From Anaerolineae bacterium (lineage in GTDB: Bacteria > Chloroflexota > Anaerolineae > B4-G1 > DUEL01), in contig JAFGOJ010000186.1 in assembly GCA_016926575.1 (NCBI GenBank), forward strand, positions 1 through 11,058: 11,058 nt of DNA. Direction: 5' to 3'. The notes under the pieces were generated by a model. The model saw nothing but the letters and a program-made list of their open reading frames with translations, was not told the origin of the DNA and made no database searches. Shown piece after piece: positions 1 through 6,182 of this stretch. Numbering within the stretch: the first letter of the stretch is position 1; each line of letters begins with the position of its first letter. Both the position numbers and the translations under genes were made by a program.

Positions 1-333
1 ATGATGGGCTGGACGGACGACGACGCTATCCTGGCGACCGACCGCTACGCCGGCGCCCCCGGCTACCCCGTCGAGACCGAGCCTAACCTGTTCGAGGGAC
101 AGGAACCTGCGGCGACCCCCGAGCCCACGGAAGAGCCCACGGAAGAGCCCACTGAGGAGCCGACCGAGGAGCCGACCGAAGAGCCGACCGAGGAACCGAC
201 CGAGGAACCGACCGCCGAGCCTGAACCCGAACCCGAACCGGAAGGCGGCCTGAGCCCCATCGTCATCATCGTCATCGTGGTGGTTACCCTCGCCGTCATC
301 GTCGGCGCTGTCTTCCTGCTGCGCAAGAAATAA
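1..333 (+). CDS. C-terminal part of a surface protein with a TEEP-repeat stalk and membrane anchor
   Basis: The frame is open from the first base, so this is probably the end of a longer protein whose start lies outside the window. The two ATG codons at the left edge have no visible ribosome binding site, and what follows them is not a signal peptide. Visible parts are a short globular-looking stretch (residues 1-36), then seven tandem TEEP units (about 43-70, a 12-bp DNA repeat at 127-210), a TAEP unit and a Glu-Pro run to about 81. A strongly hydrophobic helix follows (about 84-107), then a basic end (RKK). This is the usual layout of an extracellular domain held off the membrane by an acidic Pro-rich stalk with a C-terminal anchor. 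The function of the missing domain cannot be told. The codons vary between repeat units (GAA/GAG, ACG/ACC/ACT), so the repeat is not a fresh slippage product. Confidence 0.7.
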   Translation: MMGWTDDDAILATDRYAGAPGYPVETEPNLFEGQEPAATPEPTEEPTEEPTEEPTEEPTEEPTEEPTEEPTAEPEPEPEPEGGLSPIVIIVIVVVTLAVIVGAVFLLRKK

Positions 334-359
334 CCTCAAGTAGCCACGTCAAAACGAAA

Positions 360-388
360 GCAGGGACGCGATTCAATCGCGTCCCTGC
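360..388 (+). terminator. Strong hairpin after the surface-protein gene, probable terminator
   Basis: A perfect 12-bp stem (360-371 with 377-388) surrounds a 5-nt loop TTCAA. On the plus strand the only T run is TTTT at 396-399, seven bases past the stem, so it is a weak rho-independent terminator in that direction. On the minus strand the stem is followed by CTTTCGTTTT, which is richer in T, but no minus-strand gene ends here. It lies 26 nt past the stop of the surface-protein gene and separates it from the cytochrome operon. Confidence 0.5.
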
Positions 389-397
389 CGATGGGTT

Positions 398-426
398 TTG
401 CTTGTGGTACATATGTGATATACTAT
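398..426 (+). promoter_or_regulatory. Weak candidate promoter of the cytochrome operon
   Basis: TTGCTT (398-403) and TACTAT (421-426) are separated by 17 bp and match the sigma-70 consensus at 3/6 and 4/6 positions. An overlapping TATACT (419-424) is a better -10 but leaves a 15-bp spacer. The stretch lies in the only AT-richer part of the gap upstream of the operon. The call rests on position and weak matches only. Confidence 0.25.
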
Positions 427-446
427 CACTGTCGAAACGTGGTGTT

Positions 447-481
447 GAGGCAGGCAGCGTACAGGCTGTCTGTCTTGCCTC
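447..481 (+). promoter_or_regulatory. Stem-loop in the presumed 5' leader of the cytochrome operon
   Basis: The arm GAGGCAGGCAG (447-457) pairs with CTGTCTTGCCTC (470-481), giving 8 bp (one G-U), a single-base bulge and 3 bp more, around a 12-nt loop. It ends 12 nt before the GAGGAGG ribosome binding site (494-500). It could stabilise the leader or control translation. No T run follows, so it is not an intrinsic terminator, and it matches no riboswitch class that I recognise. Confidence 0.3.
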
Positions 482-505
482 ACATATATCCCCGAGGAGG
501 CTGCT

Positions 506-709
506 ATGAAACGAACTGGTTTGATCGTTGGGCTGCTGATCGGTATGCTGGCACTCATCGTCGTCACGGCAGCGGGCGTGGCGGAAGCACAGCCCGCTGC
601 CCAGGCCGACGATGAGAGTTGTCTTTCCTGCCATACCAATCAAGAGGTCCTGGTTGCATTGGCCGTGACCGAGGAGGGTGGCGAAGAACTCTCCGAAGGT
701 GAAGGCTGA
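506..709 (+). CDS. Signal peptide and first heme site of the multi-heme cytochrome, ending at an in-frame TGA
   Basis: Translation starts at ATG 506 behind a strong GAGGAGG (494-500, 5-nt spacing). Residues 1-28 form a classical Sec signal peptide (basic MKR, hydrophobic core, Ala-rich end, probable cleavage after AEA). One heme-binding motif, CLSCH, sits at about residues 39-43, followed by an acidic Gly/Glu-rich stretch. Codon 68 is TGA (707-709). The same frame then continues without interruption as the 18-heme-motif protein ending at 2761. Read as one, the two make a 751-codon secreted cytochrome. As a separate 67-residue product this would be a tiny exported mono-heme peptide, which is less likely. 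I treat it as the N-terminal part of one gene that is either broken by a nonsense change or read through. A single-base insertion or deletion error cannot explain it, because the frame is unchanged across the stop. Confidence 0.8.
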   Translation: MKRTGLIVGLLIGMLALIVVTAAGVAEAQPAAQADDESCLSCHTNQEVLVALAVTEEGGEELSEGEG

Positions 710-736
710 GGGGGCGCACTGCCTCCGTTGGAGGCA
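707..736 (+). promoter_or_regulatory. In-frame TGA plus SECIS-like hairpin
   Basis: The TGA at 707-709 is followed after 10 nt by a perfect hairpin: TGCCTCC (720-726), loop GTT (727-729), GGAGGCA (730-736). The stem-loop is 17 nt long. The TGA-to-loop distance is 17 nt and the first loop base is G. These values fall in the range described for bacterial SECIS elements (short apical loop with an early G, loop roughly 16-37 nt after the UGA). A weak outer pairing, AAGGC (702-706) with GTCTT (746-750), could enclose the TGA. No T run follows, so it is not a terminator. Against a SECIS role, the codon falls in a low-complexity Glu/Gly linker with no partner cysteine and no heme-ligand context, and no sel genes are visible here. 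Confidence 0.35.
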
Positions 737-2761
737 TGGGAAGTCGTCTTAATTGACGGTGAAGCGTATGCCGAAGACGTTCACGCATCTATCGGCTGCA
801 CGACGTGTCATGGTGGGACGAGTGGGACCGAGGATATGGAAGCGGCCCACACAGGCGTGGTGCGTGACCCCGATCCCGCAACGTGCGGAACCTGTCACTC
901 CGAGATTGTAGGGACCGCTGCAGATAGCTTGCACTGGTCCTTGCAAGGGTACATGGGCGTGCTCGAAGCGCGTGGCTCCGCAGAGACGATGCCGCAGTTG
1001 ATGGAGGCCTACGAAAATCACTGCGCTACGTGTCACGCGTCGTGTGGGCAGTGCCACGTCAGCCGGCCCACCAGCGCCGGAGGCGGTCTGCTCAACGGGC
1101 ACGTCTTCCGCGGCACCCCGCCGCCATACTCCACCTGCACCGGCTGCCACGGCAGCCGCATCGAGAGCGAGTACAAGGGCAAGAACGAGAACGAAGCGGG
1201 CGGCACCTACCCCGCCGACGTTCACTACAATCCCGGCGGAATGAACTGCAACGACTGCCACACGGGCGACGAGATGCACGGCACGATGGGCGCGGTCGAT
1301 GACCGCTACGACGGCGGGGTCATTCCCTCTTGCAGCGACGAAGGCTGTCACGAGGGTATCGGCAACGGCGACGGCATTGCCCAACACACGCCGGTCCACC
1401 TGGAGCAGATGAGCTGTCAGGTGTGCCACGCTACCACCTACAAGAATTGCTACAACTGCCACGTAGAACTGTCGGCAGATGGCGTGCCGTTCTTCCGCAC
1501 CGACGAGTCGGAGATGATGTTCTTGATTGGGCTGAATCCCATTCAGAGTGAAGAGCGCCCGTGGCAGTACGTGCCGCTGCGCCACGTGCCGATTTCTACG
1601 GACAGCTTCTCCTTCTACGGTGAGAACCTGCTGCCCAACTTCGACGCTCTCCCCACGTGGACCTACGCCACGCCGCACAACATCCAGCGGCAGACACCTC
1701 AGAACGCGTCTTGCACCGCGTGCCACGGCAACGACAGCATCTTCCTCACCGCCGAGGACGTCGATCCGGATGAACTGGCGGCCAATCAGCTGGTCATCGT
1801 GACCGACGTGCCGATGGCGCTCGGCGCGGCTCCCGCCGAAGACGAGGAAGATGAGGAACCTGCCGAAGGCGAAGCACCTTCCACAGAAGAACCGGTAGAA
1901 GGCGGTGTCAGGGGCGTTGCGCCGGTCGATGCGTACTCCGGCCCCGAAACGTGCGCTGCCTGCCACGCCGACCGGTACGAAATGTGGGGCCAGGGGCCGC
2001 ACGCGAATGCCCTGGACGATCCCGTCTTCCAGGAAGCCTGGGCGGCGACCGACAACGCGCGTTACTGCCTGGCCTGCCACGCCACCGGTTATGATCCCAA
2101 CACCGGCGAATATGCGACGGATGCTGTGACGTGTGAGGCCTGCCACGGCCCCTATGACGCCGGGCACCCGCCGGCGCTACAGCACGTCGACCGCACCGGC
2201 CAGATCTGCCAGAACTGCCACCCTCAGACCTACACCGAGTGGCAGAACAGCCGCCACGGCCAGGTGGGCACGGGCTGCCTCAGTTGTCACCAGATCTGCA
2301 GTCTCGAAACGGCGCGGGCGGAAGATGGTCACGCCGTGTGCGAGACGTGCCACAGTGGCAGCGCCGAGGACTTCCACCAGTCGACGCACGACTTCGAGGG
2401 ACTGGATTGCACGGATTGCCACATGCACGAAGGCCCTGGCGAGCTTGGGCATGGCGGCTATCCGCACATTGCCCATAACTTCTTGCAAAACCCTGAAAGC
2501 TGCGTGGACTGCCACGCTGAGACGATCCATCTGTCCAGCAAGATCATCGATACAGAGGCTCGGATCGCCGATCTGGACGTGGAGAGTGTGGAACGCCTCG
2601 AAGGCCGGGTTCAGGAACTCGAAGAAGAAGCCAATGCGCTCCAGTCGACCGTGACGGGCCGGCTCTACGCGGGCCTGTTAGCTGGCGCAATCGCCGGCCT
2701 GGCTGTGGGCTTCGGCGGCGGGCAGATGTGGAGGAGGTGGCAAGGTGGCCGCCCACTCTAA
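728..2761 (+). CDS. Multi-heme cytochrome c, main part (18 heme motifs, C-terminal membrane anchor)
   Basis: This extracytoplasmic electron-transfer protein has 17 CXXCH motifs (first cysteines at residues 24, 53, 99, 106, 137, 174, 230, 241, 329, 409, 447, 469, 494, 517, 538, 561, 592 counted from TTG 728) and one CX4CH at 202. The CLSCH encoded before the TGA makes 19 sites. Residues 1-340 form a module with ten motifs. An acidic linker (about 367-398) leads to a second module of eight (about 402-600) that resembles the cytochrome c554 family (CAACHADRYEMW). A coiled coil (about 605-642) and a hydrophobic helix (about 645-664) anchor the C terminus. TTG 728 is only the first possible start after the stop. 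It has no ribosome binding site or signal peptide, so the real start is almost certainly ATG 506, by readthrough or in an unmutated ancestor. The gene overlaps the next one by 17 bp. The product probably exchanges electrons with the downstream ferredoxin and NrfD subunits, like HmcA; the end partner is unknown. Confidence 0.9.
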   Translation: MEAWEVVLIDGEAYAEDVHASIGCTTCHGGTSGTEDMEAAHTGVVRDPDPATCGTCHSEIVGTAADSLHWSLQGYMGVLEARGSAETMPQLMEAYENHCATCHASCGQCHVSRPTSAGGGLLNGHVFRGTPPPYSTCTGCHGSRIESEYKGKNENEAGGTYPADVHYNPGGMNCNDCHTGDEMHGTMGAVDDRYDGGVIPSCSDEGCHEGIGNGDGIAQHTPVHLEQMSCQVCHATTYKNCYNCHVELSADGVPFFRTDESEMMFLIGLNPIQSEERPWQYVPLRHVPISTDSFSFYGENLLPNFDALPTWTYATPHNIQRQTPQNASCTACHGNDSIFLTAEDVDPDELAANQLVIVTDVPMALGAAPAEDEEDEEPAEGEAPSTEEPVEGGVRGVAPVDAYSGPETCAACHADRYEMWGQGPHANALDDPVFQEAWAATDNARYCLACHATGYDPNTGEYATDAVTCEACHGPYDAGHPPALQHVDRTGQICQNCHPQTYTEWQNSRHGQVGTGCLSCHQICSLETARAEDGHAVCETCHSGSAEDFHQSTHDFEGLDCTDCHMHEGPGELGHGGYPHIAHNFLQNPESCVDCHAETIHLSSKIIDTEARIADLDVESVERLEGRVQELEEEANALQSTVTGRLYAGLLAGAIAGLAVGFGGGQMWRRWQGGRPL

Positions 2762-3560
2762 AGAGATATCCAACGAAAAACTACCACCTTTGAGCCGCAG
2801 GGACTTCCTTAAGTTGCTCGGTATCGCTGGGGTGTCGACGGCTGTCGCCAAAGTCGTGGTCGACAGTCCACTGTTTCCCTATCACTCCGTGGTGGCAGCT
2901 CCGGGAGCGCGCCCTTCTCTGCACAGTTGGGCCATGGTGATCGATCTGGAAAACTGCATCGGATGCGATCGCTGCACCTACGCTTGCCAGGCGACCAACA
3001 ACCTGCCAGACGACATTCACTGGAACGTCGTCACCCCTGAGGTGACCAGCATGGGAAAGGAATACTTCCTCCCACGCCCGTGTCTGCACTGCGAGAATCC
3101 GCCCTGCACTGACGTTTGCCCCGTTGGCGCGACGTACAAACGCGAGGACGGCCTCGTGGTGATGGACTACGATAAGTGCATCGGCTGTCGCTACTGTCAG
3201 GTTGCGTGTCCCTACGGTGCGCGCTCCTTCAACTGGAGTCCCCCGGAGCCGGGAAGCTACAGCCCTGAATACGGCGATCCAGAAGTGGAGCAGCGCCCGC
3301 GCGGCGTGGTTGAAAAGTGTACGTTTTGTATCCACCGCATCGACGCGGGCCTGGCGGTGGGTCTTACCCCCGGCGAGGATGTGGAAGCCACTCCCGCCTG
3401 CTGTAATGCCTGTCCGGCCGAAGCGCGTTTCTTTGGCGACTTGAACAACCCCAACAGCCGCGTCTCGCGTCTGATCGCAGAGCGTGCCTACGTGCGCTTG
3501 CGGGATGAGCTCGGCACCGCGTCGCGGGTCTACTACTTGCTCCCGCAAGGAGGGCTCTAA
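2745..3560 (+). CDS. Tat-exported ferredoxin-type subunit with four [4Fe-4S] clusters (NrfC/HmcB-like)
   Basis: This 271-residue iron-sulfur protein relays electrons between the NrfD-type membrane subunit and the multi-heme cytochrome. GTG 2745 has GAGGAGG at 2731-2737, inside the end of the cytochrome gene, which implies translational coupling. A Tat signal is clear: SRRDFLKLLGIAG, with twin arginines at 18-19, so the folded protein is exported. Sixteen cysteines fit four cubane clusters: 71/74/77/81, 113/116/121/125, 145/148/151/155 and 192/195/220/223. Cys219, next to Cys220, makes the last assignment slightly ambiguous. This is the DmsB/NrfC/PsrB layout. Unlike Desulfovibrio HmcB, it has no C-terminal membrane helix; the chain ends soon after VYYLLPQ. 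Attachment must therefore come from NrfD or the anchored cytochrome. No molybdopterin oxidoreductase gene adjoins it, so a role in a stand-alone quinone:cytochrome complex is inferred. Confidence 0.92.
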   Translation: MAAHSKEISNEKLPPLSRRDFLKLLGIAGVSTAVAKVVVDSPLFPYHSVVAAPGARPSLHSWAMVIDLENCIGCDRCTYACQATNNLPDDIHWNVVTPEVTSMGKEYFLPRPCLHCENPPCTDVCPVGATYKREDGLVVMDYDKCIGCRYCQVACPYGARSFNWSPPEPGSYSPEYGDPEVEQRPRGVVEKCTFCIHRIDAGLAVGLTPGEDVEATPACCNACPAEARFFGDLNNPNSRVSRLIAERAYVRLRDELGTASRVYYLLPQGGL

Positions 3561-3561
3561 G

Positions 3562-4827
3562 ATGGTGGCCAAGGTGATCAACGACGTCAAACAGAACAGG
3601 GGCTTCTACATCTGGATGGCCTTCCTGCTGGCCGTGTTCGGGGTAGCGGGTGTCGCGGCGATCCTTGTCTGGACGCGCGGCCTGGAAGTGACAGGGCTGA
3701 GCAACGAAGTGCCCTGGGGCCTGTGGATCACGGTCGACCTATCTGCCGTGGCGCTCGGTTCCGGCAGCTTCGCCGTCGCCGGCCTGGTCTACCTCTTCGG
3801 CGCTAAGCGGTTCGCCGCAGTCTCGCGCGTGGCCCTGCTGATCGGCTTCCTCGCCGACACGGGCACCGCGTTGGTGCTCCTGCTCGACCTGGGCCGTCCG
3901 GACAACTTCTACCATCCGATCATCTACTGGAACACGAAGTCACTCTTGTGGGTGATTACGTGGTCGGTCATTCTCTACATCACCATCCTGCTGATCGAAC
4001 TGGCACCTGTGCTGACAGAAAGCAAGCTGTTTGCCCGTTGGCCCATCGTCCACCGCATTGGCGAGGAGATCCACAAGGCCACGCCGGTGGCTGCGTTCAT
4101 GGGCGTGGTCATCTCGATCATCCACCTGTCGGCGACCGGGGCCACCTACGGCATTCTGCGTGGGCGTCCGGTGTGGTTCGACCCGGCGATGCCCGTCATC
4201 TTCCTCGTCTCCGGCATCTTCGCGGGCATCTCTTTCTTGATCATGGTCATCGTGGTGACGTCGTGGGTCATGCGCCGCCGGCTGGTCGATCCGAACTTGC
4301 TGGACCAACTGGCCCGGATCGCCGGCTGGGTGGGGGTGACCTGCGGCATCATCCGCGTCATCGACCTGTCCGCAAACCACTACTTCAGCTACAAGCCGTT
4401 CCTTGGCGAAAGCATCAATCTGCTTTACAACATGACGCCATACAGCCTGGCGTTGACCTTGGGTGAGTTTGCGTTCGGCCTCATCATTCCGCTGGCGATC
4501 TTCTTCAACCCCACCGTGCGCGTGCGATTCCGCAACCTGGTGTTGGCGGGTGTGGGCGCGACGACGGGGCTGCTGCTGTGCCGGTGGAACGTCACGCTGA
4601 CGGGGCTGGTGGCCACGGTGTCTTACTCGCCCAGTGCCCCAAGCATCAACTTCTTCTCCTACTTTCCCACCTGGGTGGAGTGGGCTGCCGTCGCCGGCGT
4701 GCTGGCATACGCGGGGATGGTCTATACGCTGGCCGTGCGCTTCCTTCCCATCTTTGGGGCAGAGGGGGAAGAGGAGGAGACGGAACTTGCAGCAGAGCGC
4801 CATCACGCGCCGGTTGTGGCGGCGTAA
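3562..4827 (+). CDS. nrfD: NrfD/HmcC-family integral membrane subunit
   Basis: This 421-residue polytopic protein is the menaquinone-interacting membrane subunit of the complex. ATG 3562 follows the ferredoxin stop by one base and has AAGGAGG at 3547-3552 and beyond. An upstream in-frame start would only add residues encoded out of frame inside the ferredoxin gene. Ten hydrophobic helices can be placed at about 15-37, 49-80, 90-111, 126-146, 172-193, 209-236, 252-272, 293-317, 329-352 and 376-399, the count expected for the 10-helix HmcC/PsrC-like branch. The VPWGLWI segment opening helix 2 and the GRPDNFYHP stretch after helix 3 are typical of the family. The tail is hydrophilic and Glu-rich. 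The direction (quinol oxidation or quinone reduction) cannot be read from the sequence. The symbol denotes the family only; the operon has no NrfA nitrite reductase. Confidence 0.92.
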   Translation: MVAKVINDVKQNRGFYIWMAFLLAVFGVAGVAAILVWTRGLEVTGLSNEVPWGLWITVDLSAVALGSGSFAVAGLVYLFGAKRFAAVSRVALLIGFLADTGTALVLLLDLGRPDNFYHPIIYWNTKSLLWVITWSVILYITILLIELAPVLTESKLFARWPIVHRIGEEIHKATPVAAFMGVVISIIHLSATGATYGILRGRPVWFDPAMPVIFLVSGIFAGISFLIMVIVVTSWVMRRRLVDPNLLDQLARIAGWVGVTCGIIRVIDLSANHYFSYKPFLGESINLLYNMTPYSLALTLGEFAFGLIIPLAIFFNPTVRVRFRNLVLAGVGATTGLLLCRWNVTLTGLVATVSYSPSAPSINFFSYFPTWVEWAAVAGVLAYAGMVYTLAVRFLPIFGAEGEEEETELAAERHHAPVVAA

Positions 4828-4844
4828 GACGTAACGTGTACGCA

Positions 4845-4880
4845 CAGGGGCGACCCGGACGGGTCGCCCCTGTTTTTTTT
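4845..4880 (+). terminator. Rho-independent terminator of the cytochrome-ferredoxin-NrfD operon
   Basis: A perfect 12-bp GC-rich stem (4845-4856 with 4861-4872) with loop GGAC is followed directly by eight T residues (4873-4880). It starts 17 nt past the nrfD stop. In the opposite direction no T run follows the stem, so it works for the plus strand only. The convergent minus-strand gene stops 10 nt further on at 4890. Confidence 0.95.
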
Positions 4881-4889
4881 ATCGAACCC

Positions 4890-6083
4890 CTACCGTTCCA
4901 CCTCGATACATTGATCGACGCGCACGGGAGAGGTGCCGAAGAATCGGCACATCATCTCGAACCCATTGTCGAAGTGGGCGGAAATGAAAACCCATCCCGC
5001 GCGCTGGCTGGGCCGACTCAGTTCGTAGGACTCGCTGAAGCGCTCGCTTTGGGACTCCATCCAGCGGATGACAGTATCGTCGGCTTGCAGGTTGCGCGAC
5101 CCTTCCAGCACGATGTTTTCCCCGTACAGTGCAGCGCCGATCATCGTGTTCATCCAGCCCGCGTAACGGGGGAGAATTTCTTCGCAGAAGATGACTTTCT
5201 GGTCGTAGGTGAAAAAACCGCCGATTTCCGTGGTGGCGCAGCGCAGCAGCGGGCCGTTTTCGAAGGCGACGTCGGTGTACGTCGATGTGAAACCGCCTTC
5301 GTTGTTGTACGAGGCCAGGTGGACGGTGTAGTGCTCCGACATATCGGCGTAGTAGGGGGTTAGCGTGGTGGGGCTGAACCCCTGCCTCTCGAAGGTTGCA
5401 TCGTCGGCCTGCGCCAGCGTTAATTCGACCAGTTCGCTGACCTTTTGCTGGGGCAGACGCAGGCGTTGGTTGATGAACTCCTCGATAGATCCCACGTAGA
5501 AAATGACCAGCGGGATGCACAGGAAAAGTGTCAGCCAGGATTGGGTCGACATCTTGCCCTCTTTCGTTGCGTTATCCCAGGCACGTTCGAGGACGAGCGA
5601 TTCCAGCAGCCCCGCCAGCGTCCCCATCCCGACGCCCAAAATCGCCACGAGCGTGGTCCATGCCGCCGACGAGCGCCCGTAGGGGAACACGACCAGTCCC
5701 CACAGGCGGTCGTCGGCGAGCCAGGCAGCAAGGTTGCTGCCCTCGTAGGGCAGATGCCCGGCGATGAAGGCGACCAGGCCGCCGGCAATGCCCCCCAGCG
5801 TGACGTGCACCGCGGCTGAATCAGACGCGGCAATCAGCCTGCCGGCAAGGGTGAAGATGATGGTGGTGGCGGGCACCCCGATCAGGAACTTCGCCCAGGC
5901 GAATTCTGCGTGGCTGTTCAGCATCATCACGGTGTCGTATCCCCACAGCAACAGCCCAAAGCTCAGTCCGAAGATGAACCCGTAGGCGGTTCCGGCTCGG
6001 GCGAACAACACGCGCGATTTTTGCCGAATTTCCTCAGCATTGGCCTTCCCCATCGCTTTTTCGATTGAAACGTTATCGAACAT
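4890..6083 (-). CDS. Unrecognised membrane protein with a large four-cysteine C-terminal domain
   Basis: I do not recognise the family of this 397-residue protein. The start is ATG 6083, preceded by TTGGAGG (6097-6091, 7-nt spacing). The frame extends 11 codons upstream, but without a ribosome binding site. A charged N terminus (about 1-30) is followed by five predicted membrane helices at about 31-55, 64-84, 91-110, 141-164 and 181-200. Between the third and fourth, residues 111-138 form a loop with several Trp. The last 190 residues are hydrophilic, with Cys at 282, 300, 379 and 392, which could form two disulfides if the domain lies outside the cell. Five helices with a cytoplasmic N terminus would put it there. 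The domain has no heme motif, metal motif or protease motif that I can see. It diverges from the metallopeptidase gene, and the two share a mirrored promoter region. Confidence 0.8.
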   Translation of the reverse strand: MFDNVSIEKAMGKANAEEIRQKSRVLFARAGTAYGFIFGLSFGLLLWGYDTVMMLNSHAEFAWAKFLIGVPATTIIFTLAGRLIAASDSAAVHVTLGGIAGGLVAFIAGHLPYEGSNLAAWLADDRLWGLVVFPYGRSSAAWTTLVAILGVGMGTLAGLLESLVLERAWDNATKEGKMSTQSWLTLFLCIPLVIFYVGSIEEFINQRLRLPQQKVSELVELTLAQADDATFERQGFSPTTLTPYYADMSEHYTVHLASYNNEGGFTSTYTDVAFENGPLLRCATTEIGGFFTYDQKVIFCEEILPRYAGWMNTMIGAALYGENIVLEGSRNLQADDTVIRWMESQSERFSESYELSRPSQRAGWVFISAHFDNGFEMMCRFFGTSPVRVDQCIEVER

Positions 6084-6118
6084 CGAGCAACCTCCAAGGA
6101 GCGTATCTGTGTACACCT

Positions 6119-6124
6119 ATTATA
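6119..6124 (-). promoter_or_regulatory. -10 box for the minus-strand membrane protein gene
   Basis: Read on the minus strand, 6124-6119 is a perfect TATAAT. A -35 is poorly conserved; TGAACC (6148-6143, 18-bp spacer) matches three of six positions. Transcription would begin near 6112, giving a leader of about 29 nt that contains TTGGAGG and fits the ATG at 6083. Confidence 0.55.
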
Positions 6125-6144
6125 CTCGTTTGGGAACGCAGGGG

Positions 6145-6173
6145 TTCATTTCTTCGAGGCATGATGCTATAAT
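6145..6173 (+). promoter_or_regulatory. Extended -10 promoter of the metallopeptidase-larA operon
   Basis: TATAAT at 6168-6173 is a perfect -10 preceded by the extended -10 signature TGC (6165-6167). The best -35 is TTCATT (6145-6150, 17-bp spacer, 3/6), as often seen with extended -10 promoters. The expected start point near 6180 is only about 3 nt before the ATG at 6183, so the transcript would be nearly leaderless. Confidence 0.6.
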
Positions 6174-6182
6174 AGGTGCACT

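Noticed and set aside
127..222. Tandem 12-bp repeat as a CRISPR or intergenic satellite
   Set aside because: The repeat is in frame, has no spacers and encodes a typical acidic stalk.
63..326. Antisense Gly-Ser repeat frame opposite the TEEP stalk
   Set aside because: It is the complement of the plus-strand repeat. There is no start signal and the opposite frame has a sensible membrane anchor.
707..709. Explaining the TGA by a genetic code in which UGA is a sense codon
   Set aside because: TGA serves as the ordinary stop of at least four intact genes in the window, at positions that fit family lengths.
707..730. Explaining the split by a frameshift in the G run after the TGA
   Set aside because: Both parts are in the same frame, so a single insertion or deletion cannot create the break; a substitution or recoding is needed.
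749..2167. Long minus-strand open frame (472 codons) opposite the cytochrome
   Set aside because: The plus strand here encodes regularly spaced heme motifs. The antisense frame is open only because of GC-rich codon use and gives a Val/Ala/Arg-rich sequence with no recognisable domain.
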